This document shows positions 18,641-28,903 of a stretch of 64,000 nt of DNA, in pieces; position 1 is the stretch's first letter; each line of letters starts with the position of its first letter. A program made the position numbers and the translations under genes. Origin of the DNA: CALMKX01 sp036274895. Its GTDB lineage: Bacteria > Acidobacteriota > Thermoanaerobaculia > Multivoradales > SZUA-115. The stretch lies in NCBI GenBank assembly GCA_036274895.1, contig DASUEU010000040.1:60035-124034 (forward strand). Reading direction: 5' to 3'. The notes beneath the pieces were generated by a model. That model was not told the DNA's origin. It saw only the letters and a program-made list of their open reading frames with translations, and did not search any database.

Positions 18641-18960
18641 GAGCAGGCTCATGGCTCGATAGTTTTCAGTGACTCTCTATCGAAGAATTCTCTCCGGCGA
18701 GCAGATTTGTCACCCTTTCATACCTTCGGGGCACTCCCCCCTACAAATGGCACATCCTCAGTCCGTTTTCGGCGTCTCAGGACTGCAGGCTGTGTATGGT
18801 GCGTTGCTGATGGGCGTCATCACCACGGCCCTGCCGGGCTACGCCCAGGCTGAGTCGTTCGACCCGGTAGCGGTAGGGGCAGGCCATCGTCGCCGATCGC
18901 TGGTCTCCTTGCCGAGGCCTCGGCATCAAGGACCGAAGTACCAAGAGGAGGACGCAGAGC
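18641..18960. other. Region between XRE and exported-protein genes; doubtful small ORF
   Basis: 320 bp. A frame from ATG 18747 to 18974 encodes 75 residues beginning MAHPQSVFGVSG with a signal-like hydrophobic stretch ending LPGYAQAES, but it lacks a ribosome site, then turns Arg-rich and overlaps the next start out of frame. It may be the remnant of a secreted peptide. I do not call it a gene. The inverted repeat at 18656-18683 lies at the left end. Confidence 0.35.
18656..18683. repeat. Perfect 7-bp inverted repeat after the XRE gene
   Basis: TCGATAG (18656-18662) and CTATCGA (18677-18683) are separated by 14 bp. They lie 16 bp past the XRE stop, in A+T-richer DNA ahead of the protease locus. 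It may be an operator for the adjacent XRE protein or a weak terminator. Confidence 0.4.
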
Positions 18961-19803
18961 ATGGCCCGGAGTAGCCCGAGCACGGCGGCAGGAGCACGGG
19001 CGTACTGGGAGCTCGCTCGGCTGATCCTGGTTCTCCTCGCAGTCTTCGCCTGGGGTTGTCGCTCGATGGCCTCGGCGGCGGACTACAGCGACCGGATCAT
19101 CTGGTGGGACAAGGAGAAGAACGACGCCCGCTTCGTGCCGGAGGCCGTACTGAGTTCCCTATCCGATGAACAGCTGCCGTTCTCGGAGAACGTGCGCGAG
19201 ATCTTGCGCATAGAGATTGCCACCCGCGCGAGTGCTGGCACGGAGATTCCACCCATCCTGCCAACTCAGCGGCGGCGTGTTGTCCCCGAGTGTTCCTCTG
19301 AGTTGCTGCGACCCCCTGAGCCAGGCTCCTGGGAGCATGCTCGGTCCCTCGTTGACTGGGCTCGATCCATGGAGATTGTAGCGTTAGCGCGCGTAGTTCA
19401 GATCGTTCCCGGTTGGGATGGCAGGCTTGGCTCAATCAGCCAGGCAGTGTATGTGCGCATCGAGCAGAACCTCAAAGGTGCCGGCCCCGACAGTTTCCCG
19501 GCGAGAGCGCTGGTGTTCCTCGAACCCACCGAATCCGTGGTCGTAGGTGAGACGCGGCTGTGCAAAATCCTGCACGGAGATCCACCGCCTTCGCGGCGGC
19601 AGGTGGGGGACCGGCTGTTGGTGACAGGTGCGAAGGAAGACGGCGACGATCTTCTCATGACCGGATCGACGGTCCATCGGGTCGAGAAGGGCATGATCCG
19701 GTTCCGGCCGTATTTCAACATCACTGATCTGAAGGACCTCCCGCTGGAGGACTTCCTCGCTGCCTTGAAGTCCCCAATACAGGCAGAGGGGGAGAAGCCA
19801 TGA
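18961..19803 (+). CDS. Exported protein of unknown function
   Basis: 280 residues. A hydrophobic N-terminal segment (ARLILVLLAVFAWGC, residues about 19-33) followed by SMASAA suggests a cleaved signal; the Cys at 33 lacks a good lipobox. The mature part is mixed alpha/beta with no motif I know, though YVRIEQNLKG near residue 165 and the following strands resemble the 'intermediate' beta domains of periplasmic proteins. GAGG sits a few bases before the ATG. Its stop overlaps the protease start (ATGA), so the two are made together and may be partners, for example an inhibitor or chaperone and its protease. Confidence 0.65.
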   Translation: MARSSPSTAAGARAYWELARLILVLLAVFAWGCRSMASAADYSDRIIWWDKEKNDARFVPEAVLSSLSDEQLPFSENVREILRIEIATRASAGTEIPPILPTQRRRVVPECSSELLRPPEPGSWEHARSLVDWARSMEIVALARVVQIVPGWDGRLGSISQAVYVRIEQNLKGAGPDSFPARALVFLEPTESVVVGETRLCKILHGDPPPSRRQVGDRLLVTGAKEDGDDLLMTGSTVHRVEKGMIRFRPYFNITDLKDLPLEDFLAALKSPIQAEGEKP

Positions 19804-22190
19804 ACCGGATCGGATGCCTCGCCACCATGTCGATCTTAGCTCTCGCGGTCACCACCGCTGTCACGTCGAGAGCCCAGAGTGGATGTGCACGGGGACAGGT
19901 CTCGGCGACCAACCCGGGCGCGACTGGTGCCTTTCTGGGCAACAACATCCAAGTCCCCGGACAGGGAGTCACACTCTACGTCGATGATGCCGTGCGCAAC
20001 TCGACCTTCTTGACAGAGGAAGCAATCCGGCGGGGGGCGGAGAAGTGGAACGACGCGTGCCCGAACATGACCCACGTCCCTGACTTCAGCTTGAACTGGA
20101 GCGGGACTCGGCCGGCCCTGCCACCGAACCCGGGCGGGTCCAACGTCCATCGGACGAGCATCCAGGTGACCTTCGTGGATGCACCGGCCCCCTCGGGCCA
20201 GGGGGGCGCCGTAGAGCTCGCGCACTACAACCCTGAGAACAACTCCATCACGATCTGGGGCCGCTGTCCGAAGGACAATGCCACCGGGCTGCCCTGCGCT
20301 GGTGGCAAGCCGGGCGCCGCAATCCTCTGGGCCACCACGCCGGGTCTGCTCGAAACAGTGATCGCCCACGAGCTCGGACATGCGTTGGGCCTGGACCACG
20401 ACGCATCGGGCGGTGATTGTGCTGGCGGCATCATGCAAGCGACCATCGATCCCCAGAACACCATCCTGATGGTGAGGCCGAACCACTGCAACTTGGCCAA
20501 CCGGATCAACAACGCTCTGGAGCCCTGTTCTACGGCAGACCAAGCAGCTGGCCAGCCCCACCCTTGTGACAGCGACCAGCCGAGGCCCAGGGATGGCGAC
20601 CCGGGTGGGCCGTCGGGACTGGGAGAAGGACCGGAGGATCTCTATTGCCAGGAGTACGCCTGGCTCTGCCGCGACAGCATCCCCTGGCGCGGGAGCGGGA
20701 TCAACTGTACCTGGTACTGCGTCGAATCCAGGATCAGCTTCGGTGACAGTATCTCCATCTGCAACTGGGCCTGCACCTCTGGCCCCGTAATCCTGAGCCC
20801 GGACGATCCGCCGCCTGAGCTGAACGAGAGCGGCGGCGTCAATCGAGTGGGGCCGAGACTCCTGGTGCGGGCCCCCGGAAACGATGCCACGGTCAGTGGC
20901 TTGGCGACCATCAGCGGTTTCGCGGTGTCCCTTGTCCCCTTGCCGGTGACCGTGACGTTCGGCATCGATGGCCAGGCTCTCCCGGTCAGCAACTTCGCCT
21001 GGGGCCTCCCGGATTCCGGCGCCTGCAGCCCGCCCTACGGCTACTGGTGGCAGATCACTTGCCGGGCCAACTCCGGCTTCACCGCCCGATTCAACTCGGC
21101 GCTCTACCCCAACGGTCTGCACAGGGTTCAGGTTGTGGCCTACGATGGGTTTGGCTGGGCCACCAGCATCGAGATCCCCATCGTGATCGACAACCAGGTC
21201 TGTGCGGACACCACGCTGCCCACGGTTGCGATCACCTCGCCGGCAGCCAACGCCACCGTGCTCGGGACCACCAACGTCACGGCCTCGGCCGCGGACAACG
21301 TGGGCGTCACCGAAGTGCGCTTCTTCGTCGATGGGGCATGGACCTCGACCGATCGCACCAGCCCCTTCGTCTTCCCGTGGGACACCGGCACCGTGACCCC
21401 GGGCGGCCACAGCCTCACCGCCAAGGCCTACGACGCCTGCTCGAACGTGCGCGCCTCGACGGCCGTGCCCGTCACGGTTACTCGACCGGCGGACATCGCC
21501 GTCTCTCGCGCGGTGGACGGCGTGGCGGTGGCGCGGGGCAGCTCCGTGGCCTTGCCGGGCACCACCCCCGGTGTCTCGACCTCGACTCGCTTCCGGATCG
21601 TCAACGAGGGCGTGGAGCCTCTGCTGCTGAGCAACGCCGGCAGCCTGGTCTCCGGCCCGTGCTTCTACCAGATCGAGACGCCCACCTCACCCATCCCGGC
21701 GGGGGCCGAGGCCTTCTTCCGCGTGCGCCTCCTCTGCGACCAGCCGGGCAGCTTCACCGGCACGGTCTCGATCCTCTCGAACGACCCGGATGAAACTCCC
21801 TATAGCTTCCAGGTCACCGGCGTCGTCACCGCCCTCAACCCGCCGGACATCGTGGTCACGAGGGCCCACGACGGCACGGAGGTGCCGCGCGGCGGCAGCA
21901 CTTCGATCGGCACGGCGGCCGTTGGAGCCGCCACCTCGGTGCGCTTTCGCATCGGCAACGCGGGGACGGGGGACCTGGTGCTCTCGAACCCGAGCGCCAT
22001 CCTCTCTGGCAACTGCTTCTACCTGATCGAGACGCCGACCGCGACTGTGCCCCCGGGCGGGGAGACCTTCTTTCGGGTACGGCTCCTCTGCGGCGCCGCT
22101 GGCAGCTGGGCCGGCACCGTCTCGATCGCCACCAACGACGGGGACGAGACGCCGTACGGTTTCACCGTGACGGGGACGGTGACTCCGTAG
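19800..22190 (+). CDS. Secreted matrixin-like zinc metalloprotease with Ig-like and choice-of-anchor D repeats
   Basis: 796 residues. A signal peptide (1-26) precedes a metzincin-type protease domain with zinc motif H190-E-x2-H194-x5-H200 (AHELGHALGLDHD) and a Met-turn-like GIMQA about 10 residues later. A Cys-rich spacer (about 260-330) is followed by two Ig-like beta-sandwich regions (about 345-450 and 465-550; the second ends VPVTVTRP), and then two closely related repeats of about 105 residues (about 555-660 and 670-795), each with 'DIxVxRAxDGxxVxRG' and 'SNDxDETPYxFxVTG'. Those resemble choice-of-anchor D/ASPM-SPD-2-Hydin domains. Likely extracellular. A hairpin overlaps the stop codon. 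Confidence 0.82.
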   Translation: MNRIGCLATMSILALAVTTAVTSRAQSGCARGQVSATNPGATGAFLGNNIQVPGQGVTLYVDDAVRNSTFLTEEAIRRGAEKWNDACPNMTHVPDFSLNWSGTRPALPPNPGGSNVHRTSIQVTFVDAPAPSGQGGAVELAHYNPENNSITIWGRCPKDNATGLPCAGGKPGAAILWATTPGLLETVIAHELGHALGLDHDASGGDCAGGIMQATIDPQNTILMVRPNHCNLANRINNALEPCSTADQAAGQPHPCDSDQPRPRDGDPGGPSGLGEGPEDLYCQEYAWLCRDSIPWRGSGINCTWYCVESRISFGDSISICNWACTSGPVILSPDDPPPELNESGGVNRVGPRLLVRAPGNDATVSGLATISGFAVSLVPLPVTVTFGIDGQALPVSNFAWGLPDSGACSPPYGYWWQITCRANSGFTARFNSALYPNGLHRVQVVAYDGFGWATSIEIPIVIDNQVCADTTLPTVAITSPAANATVLGTTNVTASAADNVGVTEVRFFVDGAWTSTDRTSPFVFPWDTGTVTPGGHSLTAKAYDACSNVRASTAVPVTVTRPADIAVSRAVDGVAVARGSSVALPGTTPGVSTSTRFRIVNEGVEPLLLSNAGSLVSGPCFYQIETPTSPIPAGAEAFFRVRLLCDQPGSFTGTVSILSNDPDETPYSFQVTGVVTALNPPDIVVTRAHDGTEVPRGGSTSIGTAAVGAATSVRFRIGNAGTGDLVLSNPSAILSGNCFYLIETPTATVPPGGETFFRVRLLCGAAGSWAGTVSIATNDGDETPYGFTVTGTVTP

Positions 22191-22203
22191 GGCGGCCCTA
22201 CGG
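22185..22203. terminator. Hairpin overlapping the protease stop codon
   Basis: CCGTAGGG (22185-22192) pairs perfectly with CCCTACGG (22196-22203) around a CGG loop, and the TAG stop is inside the left arm. No T-tract follows, so it may end transcription through structure or protect the mRNA end. Confidence 0.45.
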
Positions 22204-22250
22204 CCAGCCGGAGGAAGCCCGCGTGGAGATCCGCGCCCTCGCCCTACACC

Positions 22251-22466
22251 ATGCCCGACGCGACCTTCCGGACTACGATCACCTGGTTCGGCCGGGACGA
22301 GCGCCGGAACAGCTTCACGGTGGGCAATGGCGGGGACGCAGGCCCGCTGTGCCACGAGGCCACCGAGGCCCTTTAACGGGCCATCAGCAACTACCTTGCC
22401 ATGGCCTTCGCCAGCCCGGACGCCACGGGGGAGAACCTGCCGATCCCCCCCGCCCCTGACTGCTAA
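22251..22466 (+). pseudogene. Small ORF with an in-frame TAA
   Basis: From ATG 22251 the frame reads MPDATFRTTITWFGRDERR and on to ...HEATEAL, meets TAA at 22374-22376, and continues RAISNYLAMAFASPDATGEN to ...PAPDC and a TAA at 22464. The sequence looks protein-like on both sides of the stop, so a single nonsense change (for example from CAA) in a gene of about 71 codons is the simplest reading. The function is unknown. Confidence 0.4.
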
Positions 22467-22928
22467 CGTTCAAGCCGCCCCCGGCCCGGCCTCGCGACGG
22501 CCAACCCCACCGCCAGCACCACCAACCCCCCGCACTCCCACATCAGCACTCGCGGCAGCAGGCAGCGGTCGGTGGTATGGCTGCTGCTGGGCGTGGCCGT
22601 GAGGAGGGCGAGCAGCGGCGCGAGCGAGAGGAATTCGCCGGCGAGGTGGTGGAGCCGAGGGCGAGTACGGCGGAACCAGAGCAGCAAGCAGCCCGCGCTG
22701 GCCAGAGCGAGCCCGGCACCTGCCGTGGCGAGCCGCGCCGGCTGGCAGGCGGTGAGGGTGAGGAGGAGCAGGGCGGTCAGCAGGAACGTCTCCGCGCCGA
22801 GTAGAAGCAGGGCGCTCACGGATCGGTGACGGTCCACCCACCAGGAGACGACCAGCAGGCCCAAGGCTGAAGAGTGAATCTGGCCCGAGAAAGGCGGCGG
22901 CGCCGGTGAACGCGAGCACGCCGCTCAC
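22463..22928 (-). pseudogene. Frameshifted small membrane protein gene
   Basis: Two minus-strand frames join into one hydrophobic protein. From GTG 22928 the frame reads SGVLAFTGAAAFLGPDSLFSLG, then near 22865 the continuation shifts frame to LLVVSWWVDRHRSVSALLLLGA and ends at 22463. Together there would be four or five membrane helices. A single indel near 22860-22870 would restore it. No family is recognised, and it lies in a decayed 1-kb stretch. Confidence 0.4.
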
Positions 22929-23222
22929 GGTGACCAGGGCCCCAGCCGCCAGCTCGAAAGGCCGAGCCAGCCCGTCAGGGGATCACGGCCCACGCTGAGC
23001 GTGGCGACCGAAGGACACCCCTCGGCCTTGGTTCCGTGGGAGCGACCCCTCGTGACCGCCTCCCGCTGAGCTGGGCCACCTCCTCCCTCCCTCCCGGCAC
23101 GGGAACTCCCCCTCCCTCCGGGTAGGCCCGCCCCGTCCCGGGGCCGGTGGGACGTCTCTCCCGCCGAAGCGAGACTTGCCGCCGAGCGCTCTCGAGACCA
23201 TGAACCACGGAAACGCAGTCGG
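22929..23222. other. Leader region of the respiratory cluster
   Basis: About 290 bp without a convincing gene upstream of ccoS. A small hairpin is present (CCACGC at 22990-22995, GCGTGG at 22999-23004). I looked for a TTGAT-N4-ATCAA-type FNR/ANR box, often found ahead of cbb3 genes, and saw none. No clear sigma-70 promoter is visible. Confidence 0.4.
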
Positions 23223-23408
23223 ATGTCGGTAACGCTGGCCCTGTTCGCGGCCGGGATCCTGATGGGGATCGCCGGAGCCTGCATCTGGGCCTGGGGCGTC
23301 CATACCGGCCAGTTCCGCGATCTCGAGTCCACCAAGGAGCAGCTGTTCTGGCCCGACGTGGCCCCGCAGGAGGAGAGTCTCGATGAAGACGGTGGAGCAA
23401 CTGCCTGA
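23223..23408 (+). CDS. ccoS: cbb3 oxidase maturation protein CcoS
   Basis: 61 residues, typical of CcoS. One N-terminal membrane helix (about 3-26) is followed by the family signature WAWGVHTGQFRDLES, then an acidic tail. CcoS is needed to insert haem and copper into the cbb3 catalytic subunit. It overlaps the Rieske gene by 26 bp in another frame and heads the respiratory cluster, while ccoG and ccoI lie 8-11 kb downstream in the same run. Confidence 0.82.
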   Translation: MSVTLALFAAGILMGIAGACIWAWGVHTGQFRDLESTKEQLFWPDVAPQEESLDEDGGATA

Positions 23409-23856
23409 CCGCACCATCACCCGCCGGCGCATGCTCTCGGCGACGAGCGTCATCGGTCTGCTGGGGGCGACCGCCGTCGCCACCCTGTCGAACCTGCTCT
23501 TCTTCAAACCACGGGTGACCTACGGCGAGCCGTCGCGGTTTCGGGTCGGCAGGCCGGAGTCCTTCCCCCTGGGCACGCGTCTGCCCTTGGGCCAGCAGCG
23601 GGTGACGATCATCCGCAGCGAAGCCGGCATGGCCGCCATCTCCAACACCTGCACCCACCTGGGCTGCGTGGTCGCCACCTCGGAGATCGGCTTCAACTGC
23701 CCCTGCCACGGCAGCCGCTTCGATGCCGAAGGCACGGTGCTCGGCGGCCCGGCGCCCCGGCCCCTGCCCTGGTTCAAGTGCAGCCTGTCGCCCAATGGTG
23801 AGGTGGAAGTGGACACCTCCGACGAGGTGCCGCAGGGCACTTTCCTCGAGGTCTGA
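23383..23856 (+). CDS. Rieske [2Fe-2S] iron-sulfur protein
   Basis: 157 residues. A twin-arginine-like RRRM and a hydrophobic segment (about 22-40) anchor it in the membrane. The cluster ligands are C90/H92 in CTHLGC and C106/H109 in CPCHGS, with C95 and C108 placed for the usual disulfide. It takes electrons from quinol bound at cytochrome b. The gene is followed after 14 bp by cytochrome b, as in bc1 and b6f operons. Confidence 0.93.
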   Translation: MKTVEQLPDRTITRRRMLSATSVIGLLGATAVATLSNLLFFKPRVTYGEPSRFRVGRPESFPLGTRLPLGQQRVTIIRSEAGMAAISNTCTHLGCVVATSEIGFNCPCHGSRFDAEGTVLGGPAPRPLPWFKCSLSPNGEVEVDTSDEVPQGTFLEV

Positions 23857-23870
23857 GCGAGGAACCGCCG

Positions 23871-25169
23871 ATGAAACGCGACCCGGGCCTCCTCGCCAAC
23901 CTGCGCCACCTGCCCAAGAACGTCTGGCGGTCGGTGTTCCGCAACCCGCTGCCGTCCTCCGACCTGGGACGCTCGCAGACTTCCTTTTCGAACTTCTTCC
24001 TGCACATCCACCCGGTCAAGACCCACGTCCACTCGCTGCGCCCGGCCTACACCTTCGGCCTCGGCGTCATCTCCTTCAGCCTGTTCATCATCCTGGTGGT
24101 CACCGGCGTTCTGCTGATGTTCTATTACGTGCCGTCGGTGGAGCAGGCCCACAACCGCATGCTCGACCTCTCGGGCACGGTGGCCTTCGGCGCCCTGCTG
24201 CGCAACATGCACCGGTGGGCGGCCCACGGCATGGTCGGGGTGGTGGTGCTGCACATGGCGCGGGTGTTCTTCACCGGCAGCTACAAGCCGCCCCGCGAGC
24301 TCAACTGGGTGATCGGCGTGCTGCTGCTGTTGCTCACCCTCTTCGCCTCCTTCACCGGCTACCTGCTGCCCTGGGATCAGCTGGCCTTCTGGGCGATCAC
24401 CGTCGGCACCGCCATCGCCGGCTACGCCCCGGGCGTCGGCGACACCGTCCGCTTCCTCCTGCTGGGCGATCAGCTGGTCGGGCAGGAAGCGTTGATCCGC
24501 TTCTACGTCCTCCACGTCGCCGTGCTGCCGGTGATCATCACCCTGCTGGTGGGCGTCCACTTCTGGCGCATCCGCAAGGACGGCGGCCTGTCCCGCCCGG
24601 CGGGCTCCGACCTACCCGAGGCCCAGGGAGCCTTCCCGGCCGCCCTCGAAGGCAAGCTCGAGGGGCTGGCGCCGGCCGCCAAGACGCAAAGAGGCAAGAC
24701 CTTCGGCGTCCTCGGCCTGGTCCGCGGGCCCTTCACCAAGGTCGGCAACACGCCGGACAACACCGTCTTCTCCTGGCCCCACCTGTTCATCGCCGAGCTC
24801 TTCTGCTTCGCCCTCACGGTGTTGGTGGTGGTGGTGGCCGCGCTGCTCTTCGCCGCGCCGCTCGAGGCGCCGGCCAACCCCCTCCATCCGCCCAACCCCT
24901 CCAAGGCTCCCTGGTACTTCCTGGGCTTGCAGGAGATGGTCTCCTACTCGGCCTTCTGGGGCGGCGTCGGCATCCCGACCCTGTTCGTGGTCTGCCTGCT
25001 GCTGATCCCCTACCTCGATCGCGGTCCGCTGGGCGTCGGGGTGTGGTTCTCGCGGCACCGCCTCCTCGCCAACACCCTCTTCGTTCTCTTCCTGTTGGTG
25101 AACCTGGTGCTGATCGTCATCGGCACCTTCTTCCGCGGCCCGAACTGGACCCTGGTGGTCCCCTGGTAG
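23871..25169 (+). CDS. Cytochrome b subunit of a bc-type complex
   Basis: 432 residues with about eight membrane helices. The N-terminal four-helix half contains the haem ligands (H in MHRWAAHGMV and in VLHMARVFFTGSY, plus RFYVLHVAVLP), and TGYLLPWDQ matches the Qo/cd region. The C-terminal half begins after a loop of about 60 residues and holds 'APWYFLGLQEM', close to the PEWY-containing ef-loop region, with PDNTVFSWPHLF before it. It is a single fused cytochrome b, as in bc1, not split as in b6f. It oxidises quinol and passes electrons to the Rieske protein and the c-type subunit downstream. Confidence 0.92.
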   Translation: MKRDPGLLANLRHLPKNVWRSVFRNPLPSSDLGRSQTSFSNFFLHIHPVKTHVHSLRPAYTFGLGVISFSLFIILVVTGVLLMFYYVPSVEQAHNRMLDLSGTVAFGALLRNMHRWAAHGMVGVVVLHMARVFFTGSYKPPRELNWVIGVLLLLLTLFASFTGYLLPWDQLAFWAITVGTAIAGYAPGVGDTVRFLLLGDQLVGQEALIRFYVLHVAVLPVIITLLVGVHFWRIRKDGGLSRPAGSDLPEAQGAFPAALEGKLEGLAPAAKTQRGKTFGVLGLVRGPFTKVGNTPDNTVFSWPHLFIAELFCFALTVLVVVVAALLFAAPLEAPANPLHPPNPSKAPWYFLGLQEMVSYSAFWGGVGIPTLFVVCLLLIPYLDRGPLGVGVWFSRHRLLANTLFVLFLLVNLVLIVIGTFFRGPNWTLVVPW

Positions 25170-25194
25170 GCCGTCGCGACGACTTGGTGAGCCC

Positions 25195-26943
25195 ATGCGA
25201 TCTGCCCTAGCCATCATCTCGGTCATCGTCCTCGCCATCCACGGCGTGGTCTTCTACGAGGAGCTGTCGGCCCCCTGGCAGGACCACCAGAGCCGCTACT
25301 TCGAGCAGGCCGCCGAACGTGCCGACAACGAGCTGGTGCGCGCCACCCTGGCGGCGCGCAAGCCGGCGATCGAACAAGTCATCGTCAAGAGCTTCGGTCC
25401 GGCCCGTGTCGACCGCTGCACGACCTGCCACATCGCGGCGGACGACCCTCGCTTTGCCAACGACGATCAGCCCCTGCGCACCCATCCGCCGATCCCCGGC
25501 CACAAGCTGGAGAGTTTCGGCTGCACTATCTGCCATGACGGCCAGGGGCGCGCAGTCGAGGCCGAGGCCGCCCACGAAGGCGGCCACGACTGGCCCTGGC
25601 CGACCCTGCCGGCCGAGCTGATCGAGGCCAACTGCGTCCAGTGCCACAACGATCCTGATTGGCCCCAGGCACCGAAGGTGCGGGAAGGTCGCCGCCTTTT
25701 CTTCGAGCGCGCCTGCTATACCTGCCACACGGTGACCGGGCTCTCGGTGGGCTCGATCGGCCCGGACCTGACCGACGTCGGCCACCGCCTGCGCGCCTCG
25801 GCGATCCGCGAGAAGATCGAGAACCCCCGGGCCAGCAACCCCACCTCGACGATGCCGCGCCAGGAGCTGGCGCCGGCCCAGGTGCTGGCCCTGACCACCT
25901 TCCTCAAGGCGCAGCAGGGCAGCAACATCGCCCGGGCGCCGCTGTCGGCCTATCGCTCGGCCCATGCCGCGCGGCCCGAGTGGCTGCCTCTCTCGCTGGT
26001 GGTGGGGCCGGAGTCGGCGTCCCTCGAACCGCTCTCGGCGGCCGAGAGGGGAGCAGCCCTGCTGCCCAAGGTGGGCTGCCTCTCCTGCCATCGGCTGGGT
26101 GAGCGAGACGGCAAGGTCGCCCCGGACCTCGCCTTCGCCTCGCTCCAGCGCGACCACCGCTGGCTGATGACCCACTTCGAGGACCCCAAGAGCGTGGTGC
26201 CCGGCTCGCTGATGCCGCCCTACCCGCTGCCGGAGGGCGTCTTCGACGACCTCTCGCAGTTCCTGCTCGCCCAGCCGCCGCCGCCCCTGCCGGCCACCGC
26301 CGCCGAGCGTTACGCCGCCCTCTGTGAGCGCTGCCATGGTTCGGAGGGCAAGGGGGACGGACCGATCTTCGAGTACCTCGACCCGCGGCCTCGCGATCTG
26401 ACCAAGGCCGCCTTCATGAAGAGCAAGACCCGCGAGCGGCTGGTCGCCAGCGTGATGGAGGGCGTGCCGGGCACCAGCATGGCCCCCTGGGGCCGGGTGC
26501 TGGGCCGGGACGGCGCCGCCGAGCTGGTCGACTGGGTGCTGGCCAACCAGACCAAGGCGAGCGCCCTCAAGGCCGCCGTCCGCGAGGTCCCCACGGCGAA
26601 TCCGGTGGCCTTCTCCGCGGACAGTGTCGCGCGCGGGGAGGCGATCTACCTCAACCGCTGCTGGGGCTGCCACGGCAAGAAGGCCGACGGCCACGGACCC
26701 AACGCCGTGGACATCGTGCCGCGGCCGCGCAACCTGCGCAACGGTCCCTTCATCCGCTCGGTCGCCTACGCCCGGCTGCACGAGAGCATCAAGTACGGCG
26801 TGCAGGGCACCGCGATGCCAGCCGCCGGCTTCGACTTCGCCCTCTCCGACGAGGAGATCGGCCACCTGATCCATTTCATCTACAGCCTGAACGGGCTCGG
26901 TGCCGACGCGCCGAAACTGGCCCACAACGCAACCGCGAGGTGA
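25195..26943 (+). CDS. Membrane-anchored heptahaem cytochrome c
   Basis: 582 residues with one N-terminal membrane helix (about 3-21). Seven CxxCH haem sites are visible at about 75 (CTTCH), 110 (CTICH), 147 (CVQCH), 174 (CYTCH), 295 (CLSCH), 377 (CERCH) and 489 (CWGCH). The first three form an N-terminal multihaem module; the others head mono-haem cytochrome c domains, of which the last two look like a tandem pair. It stands where cytochrome c1 would be and directly before ccoN, whose start it overlaps. It probably carries electrons from the Rieske centre to the cbb3 oxidase. Confidence 0.9.
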   Translation: MRSALAIISVIVLAIHGVVFYEELSAPWQDHQSRYFEQAAERADNELVRATLAARKPAIEQVIVKSFGPARVDRCTTCHIAADDPRFANDDQPLRTHPPIPGHKLESFGCTICHDGQGRAVEAEAAHEGGHDWPWPTLPAELIEANCVQCHNDPDWPQAPKVREGRRLFFERACYTCHTVTGLSVGSIGPDLTDVGHRLRASAIREKIENPRASNPTSTMPRQELAPAQVLALTTFLKAQQGSNIARAPLSAYRSAHAARPEWLPLSLVVGPESASLEPLSAAERGAALLPKVGCLSCHRLGERDGKVAPDLAFASLQRDHRWLMTHFEDPKSVVPGSLMPPYPLPEGVFDDLSQFLLAQPPPPLPATAAERYAALCERCHGSEGKGDGPIFEYLDPRPRDLTKAAFMKSKTRERLVASVMEGVPGTSMAPWGRVLGRDGAAELVDWVLANQTKASALKAAVREVPTANPVAFSADSVARGEAIYLNRCWGCHGKKADGHGPNAVDIVPRPRNLRNGPFIRSVAYARLHESIKYGVQGTAMPAAGFDFALSDEEIGHLIHFIYSLNGLGADAPKLAHNATAR

Positions 26944-26945
26944 CC

Positions 26946-28316
<1,371 letters not shown>

Positions 28317-28329
28317 GCGGAGCGACGCC

Positions 28330-28899
28330 ATGTTCAAGAACGTCGACAAGAGCAGCACGCTGTTCATCGCCGCGGCGGTGGCCTTCTTCTGGATCGGCGG
28401 CCTGCTGACCACTCTGGCGCCGCCGATGCTCGATGAGAGCTGGGCCAAGCCGGCACCGGGTCTCAAGAACTATCCAGCCCTGGCCGCCTCCGGTGACGTC
28501 GAGGCCATGAAGGTGATGGCCGGGCGCAAGATCTACGTCGCCGAGGGTTGCTGGTACTGCCACACCCAGCAGACCCGCACCATCGAGGCCGACACGGTCC
28601 GCTCCGGCTGGCGCGGCGAGCGCAGTCCGGTATCCACTCCCGACGAGTTCGTCTATGACGCGCCGCACCTTTTCGGCACCCGGCGGGTGGGGCCGGATCT
28701 GTCACGAATCGGTGGCAAGTACGACCGCCAATGGCACGTCACCCACTTCCGCGACCCGCGCAGCCTGGTGCCGGGCTCGGCGATGCCGCCCTTCCCGTGG
28801 ATCGCCAACGATCCGCAGAAAGTCGACGCCCTGATCGCCTACCTCCAGAGCCTGGGCCGGGCCAAGGACTGGCGGCCGAGCCAGGACTACGAGGAGTGA
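28330..28899 (+). CDS. ccoO: cbb3 oxidase cytochrome c subunit CcoO
   Basis: 189 residues with one N-terminal membrane helix (about 10-32) and a single haem site C74-W-Y-C77-H78. The Met ligand lies in PGSAMPPF (about residue 153), and HVTHFRDPRSL precedes it as in other FixO proteins. It is the obligatory monohaem subunit of cbb3 oxidase. It starts 13 bp after ccoN and is followed after 4 bp by a CcoQ-like microprotein. Confidence 0.93.
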   Translation: MFKNVDKSSTLFIAAAVAFFWIGGLLTTLAPPMLDESWAKPAPGLKNYPALAASGDVEAMKVMAGRKIYVAEGCWYCHTQQTRTIEADTVRSGWRGERSPVSTPDEFVYDAPHLFGTRRVGPDLSRIGGKYDRQWHVTHFRDPRSLVPGSAMPPFPWIANDPQKVDALIAYLQSLGRAKDWRPSQDYEE

Positions 28900-28903
28900 G
28901 GCC

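Noticed and set aside
18747..18974. 75-codon frame with a signal-like start
   Set aside because: No ribosome site, Arg-rich nonsense-like second half, and overlap with the next gene's start out of frame.
22374..22376. In-frame TAA as a possible recoding site
   Set aside because: TAA is not used for selenocysteine, and no stimulatory structure or slippery sequence is seen; a nonsense mutation is simpler.
22929..23222. FNR/ANR box ahead of the cbb3 cluster
   Set aside because: No TTGAT-N4-ATCAA-like sequence was found by eye in the leader region.
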